Positions 24,870 through 34,866 of a stretch of DNA of 37,202 bases are shown here, one piece after another. The notes beneath the pieces were generated by a model. The model was given only the letters and a program-made list of their open reading frames with translations, was not told the origin of the DNA and did not search any database. The first letter of the stretch is position 1, and every line of letters starts with the position of its first letter. Origin of the DNA: Chloroflexi bacterium HGW-Chloroflexi-9 (GTDB lineage Bacteria; Chloroflexota; Dehalococcoidia; UBA2979); NCBI GenBank assembly GCA_002840675.1, contig PHBR01000009.1:1-37202 (forward strand), written 5' to 3'. A program made the translations under genes and the position numbers.

Positions 24870-25883
24870 GTGCTGACCGACCGTCAGTCCGCGATTCTGG
24901 GCATGGTGGTCGACGAGTACGTCGAGACCGCCGAACCGGTGTCGTCGCGCGCCCTCGTGGACCGGCATCGCTTGGAGATCTCCAGCGCGACGATCCGGAA
25001 CGAGATGGCCCGGCTGGAGCGGGAGGGGTACATCACCCACCCATACACCTCCGCCGGCCGCATCCCCTCTGACCTGGGCTATCGTTTCTACGTCGAAGCC
25101 CTCATGTCCGAGGCCCCGGTTGCCCTGGATGAGCGGCGCACCGTGGAGCACCAGCTCCACCAGGTGGCCGGCGGCCTGGACGAATGGCTCAGCCTGACGG
25201 CGACGATCCTCTCCTCGCTGGTCGGCAACGTCGCCGTCGTCACCCGCCCTCGTACCTCCACCGCGCGACTCCGGCACGCGCAGCTCGTAGAGCTGTCGCG
25301 GGACACCGCGCTGCTGGTGTCCGTGATGGACGACGGCCGGGTCCGCCAGCGCATCCTGCAGCAGCGCCAGCCGGTGACGCAGGACCAGTTGAACGCCCGC
25401 GCCACGCGCCTGAACGGGCTGCTGGCCGGCGCGGACGCCGCCAACGTGCGCGACCGCCTCGTGGGCCTCGAAGACCCGGATGAGGTGGCGACGGCACGGG
25501 CGGTGGCGGAATCGATCGAAGAACTGCGGATCGCCGAAGAGACGTTCCTGGACGGCCTCAACATGGCGCTCCGGCAGCCGGAGTTCTCGGACGTAGACCG
25601 GATGCTGGAGGCGGTGACGCAGCTCCAGGCGTACCGGCTGCGCGGACTGCTGGAGTCCACCGTGGATGACCACATGGGCAGCACCCGCGTGATCATCGGC
25701 CAGGAGAACCCGGACACCGGACTGCAGGATTGGAGCGTGGTGGTGTCCCGGTACGGGGACACGGACGCCGCAGGCGTGGTGGCCGTGATTGGCCCCACGC
25801 GCATGGCGTACCAGCGCACCATCCCGCGCGTCCGATACATCGCGTCGCTGATGGGGCAGATCCTCCGCGACGTAGGCCAGTAA
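24870..25883 (+). CDS. hrcA: Heat-inducible transcription repressor HrcA
   Basis: 337 residues, GTG start with GGAGG six bases upstream. The N-terminal winged helix has the family signature LTDRQSAILGMVVDEYVETAEPVSSRALV and SSATIRNEMARLEREGYI, followed by TSAGRIPSDLGYRFYV. The C-terminal GAF-like domain ends in VIGPTRMAYQRTIPRVRYI, also typical. It represses through the CIRCE element located directly upstream, with GroEL assisting its folding in known systems; no groESL is in the window. It is the first gene of the heat-shock operon. Confidence 0.97.
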   Translation: MLTDRQSAILGMVVDEYVETAEPVSSRALVDRHRLEISSATIRNEMARLEREGYITHPYTSAGRIPSDLGYRFYVEALMSEAPVALDERRTVEHQLHQVAGGLDEWLSLTATILSSLVGNVAVVTRPRTSTARLRHAQLVELSRDTALLVSVMDDGRVRQRILQQRQPVTQDQLNARATRLNGLLAGADAANVRDRLVGLEDPDEVATARAVAESIEELRIAEETFLDGLNMALRQPEFSDVDRMLEAVTQLQAYRLRGLLESTVDDHMGSTRVIIGQENPDTGLQDWSVVVSRYGDTDAAGVVAVIGPTRMAYQRTIPRVRYIASLMGQILRDVGQ

Positions 25884-25948
25884 GAGACACCACCCGCACC
25901 GCGCGACTCCTTCGCCGGGCGGCGCGGGGGAGCCTGGTGAGGAACACG

Positions 25949-26476
25949 ATGACCGACGAACACACGGCCCCGGCCGCACCAGAGGAGCCGCTTCCCGCGG
26001 AATCCTCCGAGGCCGCCGCTTCCGGGCCCGATGACCTGGGCCGCGAACTGGAGGCGGCCCGCGCGCGCGAAGCGCGGGCGCTGGCGGACTACCAGAACCT
26101 GCTCCGCCGCGCCCGCGAGGAGCGCGCGGAGGTGGGCCGGGTCGCCGTGGCAGATGCCGTTTCCGGCTTCCTCCCCGCGATCGATGACCTCGAGCGGGCG
26201 GTGGAGTCCGCGCCGGAGGACGTGCGCGACCACCCCTGGGCGGAAGGCGTGCGGCTGGTGCTGCAGGGCTTCCGCCGGGCGCTGGAGCAGCGCGGCGTGG
26301 AGGAGATCCACGCGCTGCACCAGCCGTTCGACCCGAACAAGCACGAGGCCGTGGGCCAGGCGCCCGGGCCCGAGAACGAGGTGGTGCACCTGGTCCGCCG
26401 CGGCTACGCGGTGCAGGACCGGGTGATCCGCCCGGCGATGGTGATGGTAGGGAACGGCGAGGGCGCGACTACATAA
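25949..26476 (+). CDS. grpE: Nucleotide exchange factor GrpE
   Basis: 175 residues from ATG 25949, preceded by GAGG; the track ORF from 25730 begins inside hrcA. An acidic, Ala/Pro/Glu-rich N-terminus leads into a long coiled-coil helix (about 29-75), then [14 protein letters not shown] and the beta domain with [14 protein letters not shown] and [24 protein letters not shown]. It releases ADP from DnaK as a dimer in the cytosol. It lies 65 bases after hrcA and 64 before dnaK. Confidence 0.95.
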   Translation: MTDEHTAPAAPEEPLPAESSEAAASGPDDLGRELEAARAREARALADYQNLLRRAREERAEVGRVAVADAVSGFLPAIDDLERAVESAPEDVRDHPWAEGVRLVLQGFRRALEQRGVEEIHALHQPFDPNKHEAVGQAPGPENEVVHLVRRGYAVQDRVIRPAMVMVGNGEGATT

Positions 26477-26540
26477 CGCGCATCCCGCTCCCTACCAGGA
26501 AGACAACGAACCGCCGCAGCGCGGGGAAAAGAAGGACAGC

Positions 26541-28436
26541 ATGGGTAAGGTGATTGGCATCGACCTCGGCACGACGAACTCGTGCGTGGCGGTGATGGAG
26601 GGCGGCGAGCCCCGCGTCATCGCGAACGCCGAGGGTGGCCGCACGACGCCGTCCATGGTGGCGATCGCCAAGAACGGCGAGCGCCTGGTCGGCACGGTCG
26701 CGAAGCGCCAGTCCGTGACCAACTCGGACAACACGGTCTATTCCGTGAAGCGCCTGATGGGCCGCCGTTTCGATGACGAAGAGGTCGTCCGCCTGAAGCG
26801 CGTGGCCGGCTTCGGCCTCATCCGCCGCGACAACGGCGATGCCGGCGTGGAGATGGGCGGCAAGCAGTACTCGCCCCCCGAGATCAGCGCCATGATCCTG
26901 CAGAAGCTGAAGGCGGACGCGGAAGCGTACCTGGGCGAAACCGTGACGGAGGCCGTGATCACGGTTCCCGCCTACTTCAACGACGCCCAGCGCCAGGCCA
27001 CCCGTGACTCCGGCCGCATCGCCGGCCTCGAGGTGCTGCGCATCATCAACGAGCCGACCGCCGCGGCGCTCGCGTACGGCCTGGACAAGAAGAACGACGA
27101 GCTGATCGCGGTCTACGACCTTGGCGGCGGCACGTTCGACATCTCGATCCTCGAGATCGGGGACGGCACCTTCCAGGTGAAGGCGACGAATGGCGACACC
27201 TTCCTGGGTGGCGACGACTTCGACAACGTCGTCATCGACCACCTCGTGTCGGAGTTCAAGCGCGACCAGGGGATCGACCTGTCGCAGGACCGGATGGCGC
27301 TACAGCGCCTGAAGGAAGCGGCGGAGAAGGCGAAGATCGAGCTCTCCTCCGCGCAGGCCACGGAGATCAACCTCCCGTTCATCACCGCGGACGCCAGCGG
27401 CCCGAAGCACCTGGTGCTGACGCTGACCCGCTCCCAGTTCGAGCAGCTCGTCATGCCGCTCGTGGAGCGCACGCTCGCCCCGGTGAAGCAGGCGCTGGAG
27501 GACGCTGGCGTCGCCGCCTCCGCGGTGGACGAGGTGGTCCTGGTGGGCGGCATGACCCGCATGCCCCTCGTGCAGAAGCGCGTGGAGGAGTTCTTCGGCA
27601 AGGAGCCGCACCGCGGCGTGAACCCGGACGAGGTCGTCGCCATCGGCGCGGCGATCCAGGCCGGCGTGCTCAAGGGCGAGGTCAAGGACGTCCTGCTGCT
27701 GGACGTGACCCCGCTCACGCTTGGCATCGAGACGCTCGGCGGCGTGATGACGCCGATCATCGAGCGCAACACGACGATCCCGACCAGCGCGTCGCAGGTG
27801 TTCTCCACGGCGAGCGACAACCAGCCCTCGGTGGAGATCCACGTCCTCCAGGGCGAGCGCACCATGGCGGGCGACAACAAGTCGCTGGCCCGGTTCATCC
27901 TGGACGGCATCCTCCCCGCGCCGCGAGGCGTCCCGCAGGTGGAGGTGACGTTCGATATCGACGCGAACGGCATGGTGAAGGTGTCCGCGGCGGACAAGGC
28001 CACGGGCAAGCAGCAGCACATCACCATCCAGGCCTCCAGCGGCCTGTCCGACGACGAGGTGCAGCGCCTGAAGCGCGACGCCGAGCAGCACGCGGACGAG
28101 GACGCGAAGAAGCGCACCCTCGCGGAGTCACGCAACAGCGCGGACTCGCTGGCGTACGCCGCGGAGAAGATGCTGCGTGATAACGCGGAGATCGTGACCG
28201 CGGAGCAGAAGCAGCAGGTGGAGACCGCGATCGCGGAGGTCCGCACCGCCCTCGGCGGCGAGGACGCGGACGAGATGAACGCGAAGACGGAGGCGCTGTC
28301 GGCGGCCATGCAGGCCGTGGGCGCCGCCATCTACTCCAAGCAGCAGGCCCAGAACGCCCCCGGCGCCGGCGGCGACGCGGGTCCGGACGCGCCCGAGGAG
28401 GCCAGCACGATCGAGGGCGAGTTCCGGGAGGTCTAG
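26541..28436 (+). CDS. dnaK: Chaperone protein DnaK (Hsp70)
   Basis: 631 residues with AAGGA before the ATG. The ATPase domain begins [21 protein letters not shown] and shows [37 protein letters not shown] and [14 protein letters not shown] short linker with [15 protein letters not shown] follows, then the substrate-binding domain and helical lid, and a C-terminal acidic end EGEFREV. The region between the two actin-like lobes is short, as in the Gram-positive/Chloroflexota type with [10 protein letters not shown]. It works with GrpE (upstream) and DnaJ (downstream). Confidence 0.98.
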   Translation: MGKVIGIDLGTTNSCVAVMEGGEPRVIANAEGGRTTPSMVAIAKNGERLVGTVAKRQSVTNSDNTVYSVKRLMGRRFDDEEVVRLKRVAGFGLIRRDNGDAGVEMGGKQYSPPEISAMILQKLKADAEAYLGETVTEAVITVPAYFNDAQRQATRDSGRIAGLEVLRIINEPTAAALAYGLDKKNDELIAVYDLGGGTFDISILEIGDGTFQVKATNGDTFLGGDDFDNVVIDHLVSEFKRDQGIDLSQDRMALQRLKEAAEKAKIELSSAQATEINLPFITADASGPKHLVLTLTRSQFEQLVMPLVERTLAPVKQALEDAGVAASAVDEVVLVGGMTRMPLVQKRVEEFFGKEPHRGVNPDEVVAIGAAIQAGVLKGEVKDVLLLDVTPLTLGIETLGGVMTPIIERNTTIPTSASQVFSTASDNQPSVEIHVLQGERTMAGDNKSLARFILDGILPAPRGVPQVEVTFDIDANGMVKVSAADKATGKQQHITIQASSGLSDDEVQRLKRDAEQHADEDAKKRTLAESRNSADSLAYAAEKMLRDNAEIVTAEQKQQVETAIAEVRTALGGEDADEMNAKTEALSAAMQAVGAAIYSKQQAQNAPGAGGDAGPDAPEEASTIEGEFREV

Positions 28437-28460
28437 CCTCCTGCCGGCAGTTGAACCCAA

Positions 28461-28499
28461 CGGACGCCTCGCTGATGTATACCGTCGGCGGGGCGTCCG
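28461..28499 (+). terminator. Hairpin after dnaK, with embedded -10-like sequence
   Basis: Twelve-base arms CGGACGCCTCGC (28461-28472) and GCGGGGCGTCCG (28488-28499) pair with one G-T wobble. The 15-base loop holds TATACC, a -10-like hexamer. It may partly terminate the heat-shock transcript and/or promote the phosphatase gene. Confidence 0.45.
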
Positions 28500-28560
28500 G
28501 CTGCCGGCCAGCGTGCCGAGGGCAACGGGGGGCGCGCCGAGGGGCAATGGGGGAACGGCG

Positions 28561-29304
28561 ATGAGCCAGTACGAGCGGCACTTCGACTTCGAGCAGGTCT
28601 ACAACTTCCGTGACCTGGGCGGCTACGACACTGCCGACGGCCGCACCGTGCGCTGGCGGCGGCTCTTCCGCTCCGCCGAGCACCAGCGCATGCAGCCGCA
28701 CGAGGTCGAGCGGCTCCGCGCCGAGGTGCCGCTCCGCACCGTGATCGACTTTCGCAGCGAGGCGGAGGCCGGCGACCCGCGTGGCGTGGGCGCGCTCTGC
28801 ACCGTGGAGGTCACCCGCCACCATTTCCCCATGGGTAACGCGGACGCGAAATTCGCCGCCCGGTCGGAGGGCGCGTGGGACCCGGGCTACGTGGACATGC
28901 TGGAGCGGCACGGGCAGGCGTGGGCGACGGCCTTCGCGCTCCTCGGGCGGGACGAGACCTACCCGGCGGTCTTCCACTGCGTGACCGGCAAGGACCGCAC
29001 CGGGGTGTTCGCGGCGCTGCTGTTGGACGCCCTCGGCGTGGACGAGGCGACGATCCTGGAGGATTTCGCGCTGTCGCAGGTGGCCATGGACACGCTGGTC
29101 GCCCGGTTACGCGCCCGGGGCGTGATCAGGCCGGACGAGGCGCCGAACCCGGCGCTGGGCGTCCCACGGCCGGCGATGGCGGAGATGCTGGCGGCGCTGC
29201 GCGAGCGGCACGGGGGTGCTCGGGCGTTCCTGCGGGCGCAGGGCGTGAACGACGCCATATTCGACGCGGTCGCCGCCCAACTGCTGGAGGAGCGCCGCCG
29301 GTAA
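28561..29304 (+). CDS. Tyrosine/serine phosphatase family protein
   Basis: 247 residues from ATG 28561; the track start at 28513 adds 16 Gly/Arg-rich residues. FNFRD-type opening [25 protein letters not shown] and the P-loop [15 protein letters not shown] identify the Y_phosphatase3 family, which dephosphorylates phosphotyrosine, phosphoserine or phosphoinositides. Cys in [10 protein letters not shown] is the nucleophile and Arg binds phosphate. A DFALSQ block follows, as in homologues. It sits between dnaK and dnaJ, an unusual place. Whether it belongs to the heat-shock response is unknown, since hairpins separate it from dnaK. Confidence 0.85.
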   Translation: MSQYERHFDFEQVYNFRDLGGYDTADGRTVRWRRLFRSAEHQRMQPHEVERLRAEVPLRTVIDFRSEAEAGDPRGVGALCTVEVTRHHFPMGNADAKFAARSEGAWDPGYVDMLERHGQAWATAFALLGRDETYPAVFHCVTGKDRTGVFAALLLDALGVDEATILEDFALSQVAMDTLVARLRARGVIRPDEAPNPALGVPRPAMAEMLAALRERHGGARAFLRAQGVNDAIFDAVAAQLLEERRR

Positions 29305-29317
29305 CGAGGCGTGGCGG

Positions 29318-29332
29318 TACGATGGATGTTCG
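29318..29332 (+). promoter_or_regulatory. Candidate -10 for a leaderless dnaJ transcript
   Basis: TACGAT (29318-29323) is nine bases before the dnaJ ATG, and no Shine-Dalgarno sequence is present. Expected transcription start falls at or beside the ATG. Confidence 0.4.
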
Positions 29333-30454
29333 ATGACGACCAACTCCACCGGCAACGCCGACCTGTACGGGGTCCTGGGTGTCCCGCGCGATGCGAGCGC
29401 GGACGACATTAAGAAGGCCTTCCGCCGCCTGGCGATGCAGTACCACCCGGACCGCAACAAAGAGGCCACCGCCGAGTCGAAGTTCAAGGAAGTCAACGCC
29501 GCCTACGAGGTGCTCTCCGACCCGGAGAAGCGCTCGCGGTACGACCGCTTCGGCGCCGCCGGCGTCGGTGGCGCTCAGGGCTTCCAGGGGCACGAGGGCT
29601 TCGGCGGCTTCGGCGATATCTTCGATGCGTTCTTCCGCGGCACGGGCACGCGCCGCGCCGGCCCGCAGCCGGGCTCCGATCTGCACGCGACGCTCACGAT
29701 CACCCTCGAAGAGGCGGTCGCCGGCACGGAGCACGAGCTGTCGTTCGAGCGCGTCGAGCGGTGCCCGGACTGCCGCGCGACGGGGCAGGCGGGCGCGACC
29801 GAGAAGCCGCAGTGCACCGAATGCCAGGGCGCGGGCGAGATCCGGCGCGTGCAGCAGTCGCTCTTCGGGCAGTTCGTGAACGTGGCCACGTGCAACCGCT
29901 GCCGCGGCGAGGGCACGATCGTGAGCGACCCGTGCAAGACCTGCCGGGGCCAGGGCATGCGCCGCGTGCCGGTGACCCGCTCCGTGAAGGTGCCCGCCGG
30001 CGTCGACACCGGCTCCCAGATGCGCATCGCCGGCGAAGGCGACCACGGCCCGCGCGGTGGCCCGCCCGGCCACCTCTACATCGAACTCAACGTCGCGCAG
30101 CACGAGGTATTCAAGCGCGTCGACGACGACCTGATCTACGACCTGGCGCTGAACATCGCCCAGGCCTCGCTCGGCACGGACGTCCAGGTCCCGACGATCG
30201 AGGGCGACCCGGTCGAACTCAAACTGAAGCCGGGCGTCCAGCACGGCGAGGTGCATGTGATCCGCGGCCGCGGCGTCCCGCACCTGCGCGGCTCCACTCG
30301 CGGCGACCTGCTGGTGCGCACCTACGTGGTGACGCCGACGAAACTGTCCGGCGACCAGAAGGAACTCCTGCGCCGCCTCGCGGAGTCGCTTGGCACGCCG
30401 GACGTGCCCGAAGACCCGTCCGTCTTCGAGCGCATCAAGAGCGCGTTCACCTAG
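29333..30454 (+). CDS. dnaJ: Chaperone protein DnaJ (Hsp40)
   Basis: 373 residues. The J domain (about 10-72) carries the essential HPD at 38-40 in QYHPDRN. A Gly/Phe-rich segment follows ([13 protein letters not shown]). The zinc-binding domain has four CxxC repeats: [24 protein letters not shown] and CKTCRGQG. The first departs slightly from CxxCxGxG. The C-terminal substrate domains follow and the length is normal for type I DnaJ. It stimulates DnaK ATPase. It appears to have its own leaderless promoter and is followed three bases later by prmA, a common order in bacteria. Confidence 0.97.
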   Translation: MTTNSTGNADLYGVLGVPRDASADDIKKAFRRLAMQYHPDRNKEATAESKFKEVNAAYEVLSDPEKRSRYDRFGAAGVGGAQGFQGHEGFGGFGDIFDAFFRGTGTRRAGPQPGSDLHATLTITLEEAVAGTEHELSFERVERCPDCRATGQAGATEKPQCTECQGAGEIRRVQQSLFGQFVNVATCNRCRGEGTIVSDPCKTCRGQGMRRVPVTRSVKVPAGVDTGSQMRIAGEGDHGPRGGPPGHLYIELNVAQHEVFKRVDDDLIYDLALNIAQASLGTDVQVPTIEGDPVELKLKPGVQHGEVHVIRGRGVPHLRGSTRGDLLVRTYVVTPTKLSGDQKELLRRLAESLGTPDVPEDPSVFERIKSAFT

Positions 30455-30457
30455 CGC

Positions 30458-31393
30458 GTGGCCACCCCCGACGATCGCTGGTTCGAGGTCGTCGCACGCT
30501 GCGATCCCGCCGACACGGAAGCCGCCGCCGATGTCCTGCGCGAGGCGGGCGCGGTCGGCGTCTCGATCGAGCCGGCGCTCCTGATCTCCGACTCCGCCGA
30601 CTTCTCTTACGAGGAACTCACCGACCGCCCCTGGGTGGTGCGCGCCACCTTCCCGGCCGCGCTGTCCCAGCCCGCCCGCCGCGCGCTCCGTCGTCGCCTC
30701 GCGCAGGTCGCGGTCAGCGGGCCGCTCGCGCGTCTGCGGATGCGCGAGGTGGAGCCGGTGGACTGGGCGGAGGAGTGGAAGCAGTTCTACCGCATCCAGC
30801 ACATCGGCCAGCGCCTCGTCGTCCGTCCCTCGTGGGAGCCGTACGAGGCACAGCCGCACGAGGTGATCATCGACCTCGATCCCGGCGCGGCGTTCGGCAC
30901 CGGCGAGCACGAGACCACGCGTCTCTGCCTGCTCGCGATGGAGGGCGTGATCGCGCCGGGCATGGACGTGCTGGACGTGGGCGCGGGCTCCGGCATCCTC
31001 GCGATCGGCGCGGCGAAACTCGGCGCGCGCAGCGTGCGTGCCGTGGACATCGACGCGGCGACCGTGGCGGTGGCCGTGGAGAACGCGGAGCGCAACGGCG
31101 TGGACGGGATGGTCGAGTTCGGCGCGGGCAGCGTCGGCGACATCTGGCCGTGGCCGGCCGCCCCCGCGGAGGGCTCCGCGGACCTGGTGCTCGCGAACAT
31201 CTCCTCGGTCGTGCTCGGGCGGCTCATGCCGCTGCTCGTCGCCGCGCTCCGCCCCGGCGGCACGCTGGTCGCGAGCGGCTTCCTGCGCCGCGACGCGCAC
31301 GAGGTGCGCGCCGCCGCGGAACAGGCGGGCCTCGTGGTGCGACAGGACTTCGAGGAAGGCGACTGGGGCGCCCTCGTGGCTACTCGGGCCTGA
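30458..31393 (+). CDS. prmA: Ribosomal protein L11 methyltransferase
   Basis: 311 residues, GTG start three bases after the dnaJ stop. The N-terminal substrate-recognition domain starts WFEVVARCDPADTEAAADVL and contains VDWAEEWKQFYRIQHIG. The SAM-binding methyltransferase domain shows DPGAAFGTGEHETTRLCL, LDVGAGSGILAIGAAKLG (motif I), VDIDAATVAVAVENAERN, and LANISSVVLGRLMP (NPPY-like block). PrmA trimethylates L11 at several positions. The 3' end overlaps the convergent M23 gene by 14 bases. Confidence 0.93.
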   Translation: MATPDDRWFEVVARCDPADTEAAADVLREAGAVGVSIEPALLISDSADFSYEELTDRPWVVRATFPAALSQPARRALRRRLAQVAVSGPLARLRMREVEPVDWAEEWKQFYRIQHIGQRLVVRPSWEPYEAQPHEVIIDLDPGAAFGTGEHETTRLCLLAMEGVIAPGMDVLDVGAGSGILAIGAAKLGARSVRAVDIDAATVAVAVENAERNGVDGMVEFGAGSVGDIWPWPAAPAEGSADLVLANISSVVLGRLMPLLVAALRPGGTLVASGFLRRDAHEVRAAAEQAGLVVRQDFEEGDWGALVATRA

Positions 31394-32408
31394 ACGGCCG
31401 CTCCGTCCACGTCACCGGGTCCACGTTCACGCCGTAGATCGTCATCTCCCAGTGGAGATGCGGCCCGGTCGACAGGCCGGTGGATCCCATCAGCGCGATC
31501 ACCTCGCCCGCCTCCACCCGCGCGCCGGCCTCGGTCGTGATCTCCAGCAGGTGGTGGTAGCCGGTCACGACGCCGGCCCCGTGGTCCACGAGCACGGTGT
31601 TGCCACGGATCGGCATGGGCGCTGCCCAGATCACCCGGCCCGGCGCGGCGGAGACGACCGGCGTCCCCTCCGCGTTCGCGATGTCGAGGCCGCTGTGCGC
31701 GCTGCCGATCGGGCCGCCATTGATCGAGCGGGCCTGGCCGAACTCCGTCGTCACGATGCCCTCGGTCGGTCGGATGAACAGGCCGTCCCAGCTGGCGCGG
31801 CCATCGAAGGCGTTGAACTGCTCGAACGCGCGTATGCGCGCCTCGGTCGCCAGCGCCTCCGGCGTCAGCACCGAGCCTTCTTCCTCGGTCAGTTCGAGGT
31901 AGTCGACGGGTCGGTCGACCTCCACCACCGTAAACGGCACCTCGGTGGTCTCCAGCGTCGCGCCGGCGGTGTCGCGCGTTGTGACGACGGCGACCTGCGG
32001 CCCGAGGGGCGCGACGAGGCCGGCGCCGAGCGGTGCCCAGAGCGTGTCGCCGTCACGTTCGAGGGGGTAGTGGTGCCCCAGGAAGACCACGGATCCGCTG
32101 GCCGCCCCGGGACGCCGGACGGCCAGCAGCGATGTCTCGCCTCGTCCTACCTCCGGCGGGGCGAATGTGATCGTGATTGGCACCGGCGTGGAGGCAACCA
32201 CTGCCGTCGCGACGGCGGACGCCTCGGCGGTTGGGATCGCGGTGGCGAGGCCTACCGTGGCGGCGCCGGGGTCGGGGGCGCCGTCACGGAGAAGCCCGGC
32301 GCCCCCCGCGATCAGGATCACGACGAGCACGGCACCGGCCGCCCGCGCAGGCAGGCGGCGGTACCACGGCCGGAGCGGTGGCGGTGGTTCGATCAGCGCT
32401 CCGCGCAC
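31380..32408 (-). CDS. Membrane-anchored M23 peptidase
   Basis: 342 residues, GTG 32408 with GGAG about six bases upstream. A short cytosolic N-terminus (RPWYRRLPARA) precedes one hydrophobic helix (about 23-42, AAGAVLVVILIAGGAGLL). A Thr/Ala-rich linker, a beta-rich extracellular domain and a C-terminal M23 domain follow. The zinc ligands are in AHSGLDIANAEG and HLHWEM, with the additional His in TGYHHLLE. It probably cuts or binds cell-wall peptide or another surface polymer outside the membrane. It has no LysM domain, unlike the gene at 21116. The convergent prmA overlaps its end. TACGAT on the minus strand at 32460-32465 is a possible -10. Confidence 0.85.
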   Translation of the reverse strand: MRGALIEPPPPLRPWYRRLPARAAGAVLVVILIAGGAGLLRDGAPDPGAATVGLATAIPTAEASAVATAVVASTPVPITITFAPPEVGRGETSLLAVRRPGAASGSVVFLGHHYPLERDGDTLWAPLGAGLVAPLGPQVAVVTTRDTAGATLETTEVPFTVVEVDRPVDYLELTEEEGSVLTPEALATEARIRAFEQFNAFDGRASWDGLFIRPTEGIVTTEFGQARSINGGPIGSAHSGLDIANAEGTPVVSAAPGRVIWAAPMPIRGNTVLVDHGAGVVTGYHHLLEITTEAGARVEAGEVIALMGSTGLSTGPHLHWEMTIYGVNVDPVTWTERPFRPE

Positions 32409-32459
32409 GTCTACTCCGGTCGATCACAGACTTCACGCTTCGGTGGTGGGTTTGACGAG

Positions 32460-32465
32460 ATCGTA
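32460..32465 (-). promoter_or_regulatory. Candidate -10 of the membrane M23 gene
   Basis: TACGAT on the minus strand, 51 bases before the GTG at 32408. No strong -35 was found. Confidence 0.3.
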
Positions 32466-32500
32466 ACGTGAGGCGGCGGGAGAGGCCTTTCTCGCATCTG

Positions 32501-32506
32501 TATACT
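32501..32506 (+). promoter_or_regulatory. Candidate -10 of the moxR operon
   Basis: TATACT, 117 bases before the MoxR ATG. It is close to consensus but no matching -35 hexamer is seen. Confidence 0.4.
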
Positions 32507-32623
32507 CAAACTGAATGCGGGTCGCGGCGTCCCGTTCCCCACCACACTGGCCAGCGATCGCAACCCTGAGGCCCGGTGCGCGCCCGACAGGCGTTCCGGG
32601 GGATCGTTCCACCCGGAGGTGTC

Positions 32624-33580
32624 ATGGAAGATCCCAGGATCGTCGCGGATCGGGTGCTCGATAACGTCGAGCGCGTGATCATCGGCAAGTCGGCGGAAGC
32701 GCGTCTCGCGCTCGTGACCCTGCTCTGCCGTGGCCATCTCCTCATCGAGGATGTGCCCGGGGTGGGGAAGACCATGCTGGCGCGGGCGCTGGCCGTCTCT
32801 ACGGGGTGCCGCTTCGCGCGCATCCAGTTCACGCCGGACCTGCTCCCGGCGGACGTCACCGGTGTCTCCATCTACCAGCAGGCCACCGGTGAGTTCAGCT
32901 TCCGCCCCGGCCCGATCATGGCGGAGATCGTCCTCGCGGACGAGGTCAACCGAGCCACGCCCAAGACCCAGTCCGCGCTCCTCGAGGCGATGGAGGAGCA
33001 CCAGGTCACGGTGGACGGCGTCACCCACCTGCTCCCGGCGCCGCACATGGTGATGGCGACACAGAACCCGATTGAGTACGAAGGCACGTTCCCGCTGCCG
33101 GAGGCGCAGTTGGACCGCTTCCTCATGCGCATCCGCCTCGGCTACCCGTCCCCCACGGACGAAGTGCTGATCATGGACGCGCAGCAGTCCCACCACCCGA
33201 TCGAGGCGCTGGCGCAGGTGGTGACCCCGCGCGAGGTGGTGGAGATGCAGGACGCGGTGGGCCGCATCTACGTCGACCCGCTGATCAAGCAGTACATCGT
33301 GACGCTGGTGAACGCGACGCGTGACCACCCCGCGGCCTACCTGGGCGCGTCGCCGCGCGGCTCGCTCGCGCTCATGCGGGCGACGCAGGCGCACGCCATG
33401 CTGGACGGTCGCGACTTCGTGACGCCGGACGACGTGAAGGCGCTGGCGCAGGCCACCCTCGGCCACCGCGTGATCGTCAGCCCGAGCGCCCGCGTGCGCG
33501 AGGTGGACAGCGCGCAGATCGTGGACGAGGCGCTGGAGCGCGTGGCAGTACCGGGCGTCCGCGCCCGAGGCGGCGTGTAG
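32624..33580 (+). CDS. MoxR-family AAA+ ATPase
   Basis: 318 residues from ATG 32624 with GGAGG just upstream; the track start at 32576 is before that site. Walker A is [15 protein letters not shown] and Walker [30 protein letters not shown], followed by sensor-1 [25 protein letters not shown] and the arginine-rich lid. These are diagnostic of MoxR ATPases, which act as chaperones for partner proteins with VWA or DUF58 domains. The partner DUF58 gene follows after eight bases. The catalytic residues are all present. Confidence 0.93.
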   Translation: MEDPRIVADRVLDNVERVIIGKSAEARLALVTLLCRGHLLIEDVPGVGKTMLARALAVSTGCRFARIQFTPDLLPADVTGVSIYQQATGEFSFRPGPIMAEIVLADEVNRATPKTQSALLEAMEEHQVTVDGVTHLLPAPHMVMATQNPIEYEGTFPLPEAQLDRFLMRIRLGYPSPTDEVLIMDAQQSHHPIEALAQVVTPREVVEMQDAVGRIYVDPLIKQYIVTLVNATRDHPAAYLGASPRGSLALMRATQAHAMLDGRDFVTPDDVKALAQATLGHRVIVSPSARVREVDSAQIVDEALERVAVPGVRARGGV

Positions 33581-33588
33581 GCGCGCCC

Positions 33589-34863
33589 GTGCCCTCGCTC
33601 GGCGGACCGATGGAAACGGTGCGCCGCCGTCAGAACGTGACGGTGGTGGTGGCGGTCGCCGTGATCTGCGTGGTCGTCGGTTTTGCGACCGGCTTCTGGC
33701 TCCTCTTCCGCCTCGCCTACGTCGTCGCGGTCGCCGTGCCGCTCGCCTACTTCTGGACGAAGTCGATGGCCGAGGGCCTCGAGGTGGAGGTGCAGCGCAC
33801 CTCGCAGCGAGTGACGCAGGGGCAGCCGCTGGAAGGGCGCATCGTCGTCCGCTCGCGCTCGCCGCTCCCGAAGATATGGCTGGAGATCGAAGACCCCTCC
33901 TCGATCCCGGGGCACGAGACGCGCCGCGTGCTCACGCTTGGCTGGAAGGGCATCGCCGCGTGGGGGTACCGCACGCGCACGCGCGTCCGCGGCGTCTACA
34001 CGCTGGGGCCGGTGCGCGTGACCGCGGGCGACCCCTTCGGCTTCTTCCGCGTCACCCGCACCTTCGGCGAGCCGACGACGATCCTCGTGTACCCGAACGC
34101 CCCCGACCTGCCGAACTTCTACATCCCGCCGGCGAACCTGCCGGGCGAGGGCCGCCTTCGTCGCCGCACGCACAACATCACGCCGAACGTCTCCGGCCTG
34201 CGCGAGTACGCCCCGGGTGATTCCTACAACCGCATTCACTGGCCGACGACCGCCCGCCTCGGCAAGCCGATGGTGAAGCAGTTCGAGCTCGATCCGGCAT
34301 CCGACATCTGGCTGGTGCTGGACCTGGACGCGCGCCACCATGTGGGCACCGGCGAGGACTCCACGGAGGAGTGGGCCGTCGCCGTCTGCGCCTCGATCGC
34401 ACGCTACTTCATCAACCAGCACCGCAGCGTCGGCATGATCACGTTCGGCGACGACCTGCGCGTCGATGAGCCGGACCGTGGCCAGAACCACTACACCCGC
34501 CTGCTGGAGTCGCTCGCCCTCGCGCGGTCCTCCGGCGACGCGCCGCTCTCCAACCTGCTGCTGGAGGAGTCCCGCCGCTTCGGACGGCACACGACCGTCG
34601 TGGTGGTGACGCCGTCCACCGACCCGGCGTGGGCGTTCACCCTCGTGGCCCTTGGCGCACGAGGCGTGAAGGTCGCGGCCGTGCTGCTGGAGGCGGACAC
34701 GTTCGGCCCGGCCCCCAGCCCGATCGAGGCGTACGGCACGCTCGCGGCGGGCGGCGTCTACACCTACACCGTGAAGTACCAGGACGACCTGAGCCGCGTG
34801 CTCTCGATCGGCGCCGACCCCGAGCGCGACGAGGCCGCGCGCGTCACGCGGGCGGAGGGCTAG
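33589..34863 (+). CDS. DUF58 membrane protein
   Basis: 424 residues from GTG 33589; ATG 33610 (417 residues) is an equally possible start. Two close N-terminal hydrophobic segments (TVVVAVAVICVVVGFATGFWLL; LAYVVAVAVPLAY) anchor it. A beta domain of about 130 residues follows, then the DUF58 signature LREYAPGDSYNRIHWPTTAR. A VWA-like domain (DIWLVLDLDARHH, where the first Asp of a MIDAS would be) completes it. The set MoxR - DUF58 - transglutaminase-like is a known conserved trio of unsettled function, linked to cell-envelope or stress roles. It ends three bases before the next gene. Confidence 0.9.
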   Translation: MPSLGGPMETVRRRQNVTVVVAVAVICVVVGFATGFWLLFRLAYVVAVAVPLAYFWTKSMAEGLEVEVQRTSQRVTQGQPLEGRIVVRSRSPLPKIWLEIEDPSSIPGHETRRVLTLGWKGIAAWGYRTRTRVRGVYTLGPVRVTAGDPFGFFRVTRTFGEPTTILVYPNAPDLPNFYIPPANLPGEGRLRRRTHNITPNVSGLREYAPGDSYNRIHWPTTARLGKPMVKQFELDPASDIWLVLDLDARHHVGTGEDSTEEWAVAVCASIARYFINQHRSVGMITFGDDLRVDEPDRGQNHYTRLLESLALARSSGDAPLSNLLLEESRRFGRHTTVVVVTPSTDPAWAFTLVALGARGVKVAAVLLEADTFGPAPSPIEAYGTLAAGGVYTYTVKYQDDLSRVLSIGADPERDEAARVTRAEG

Positions 34864-34866
34864 CCG

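Noticed and set aside
29126-31300. 724-aa minus-strand ORF opposite dnaJ and prmA
   Set aside because: It is the antisense shadow of two well-supported genes. The translation is His/Arg/Ala-rich low complexity with no domain.
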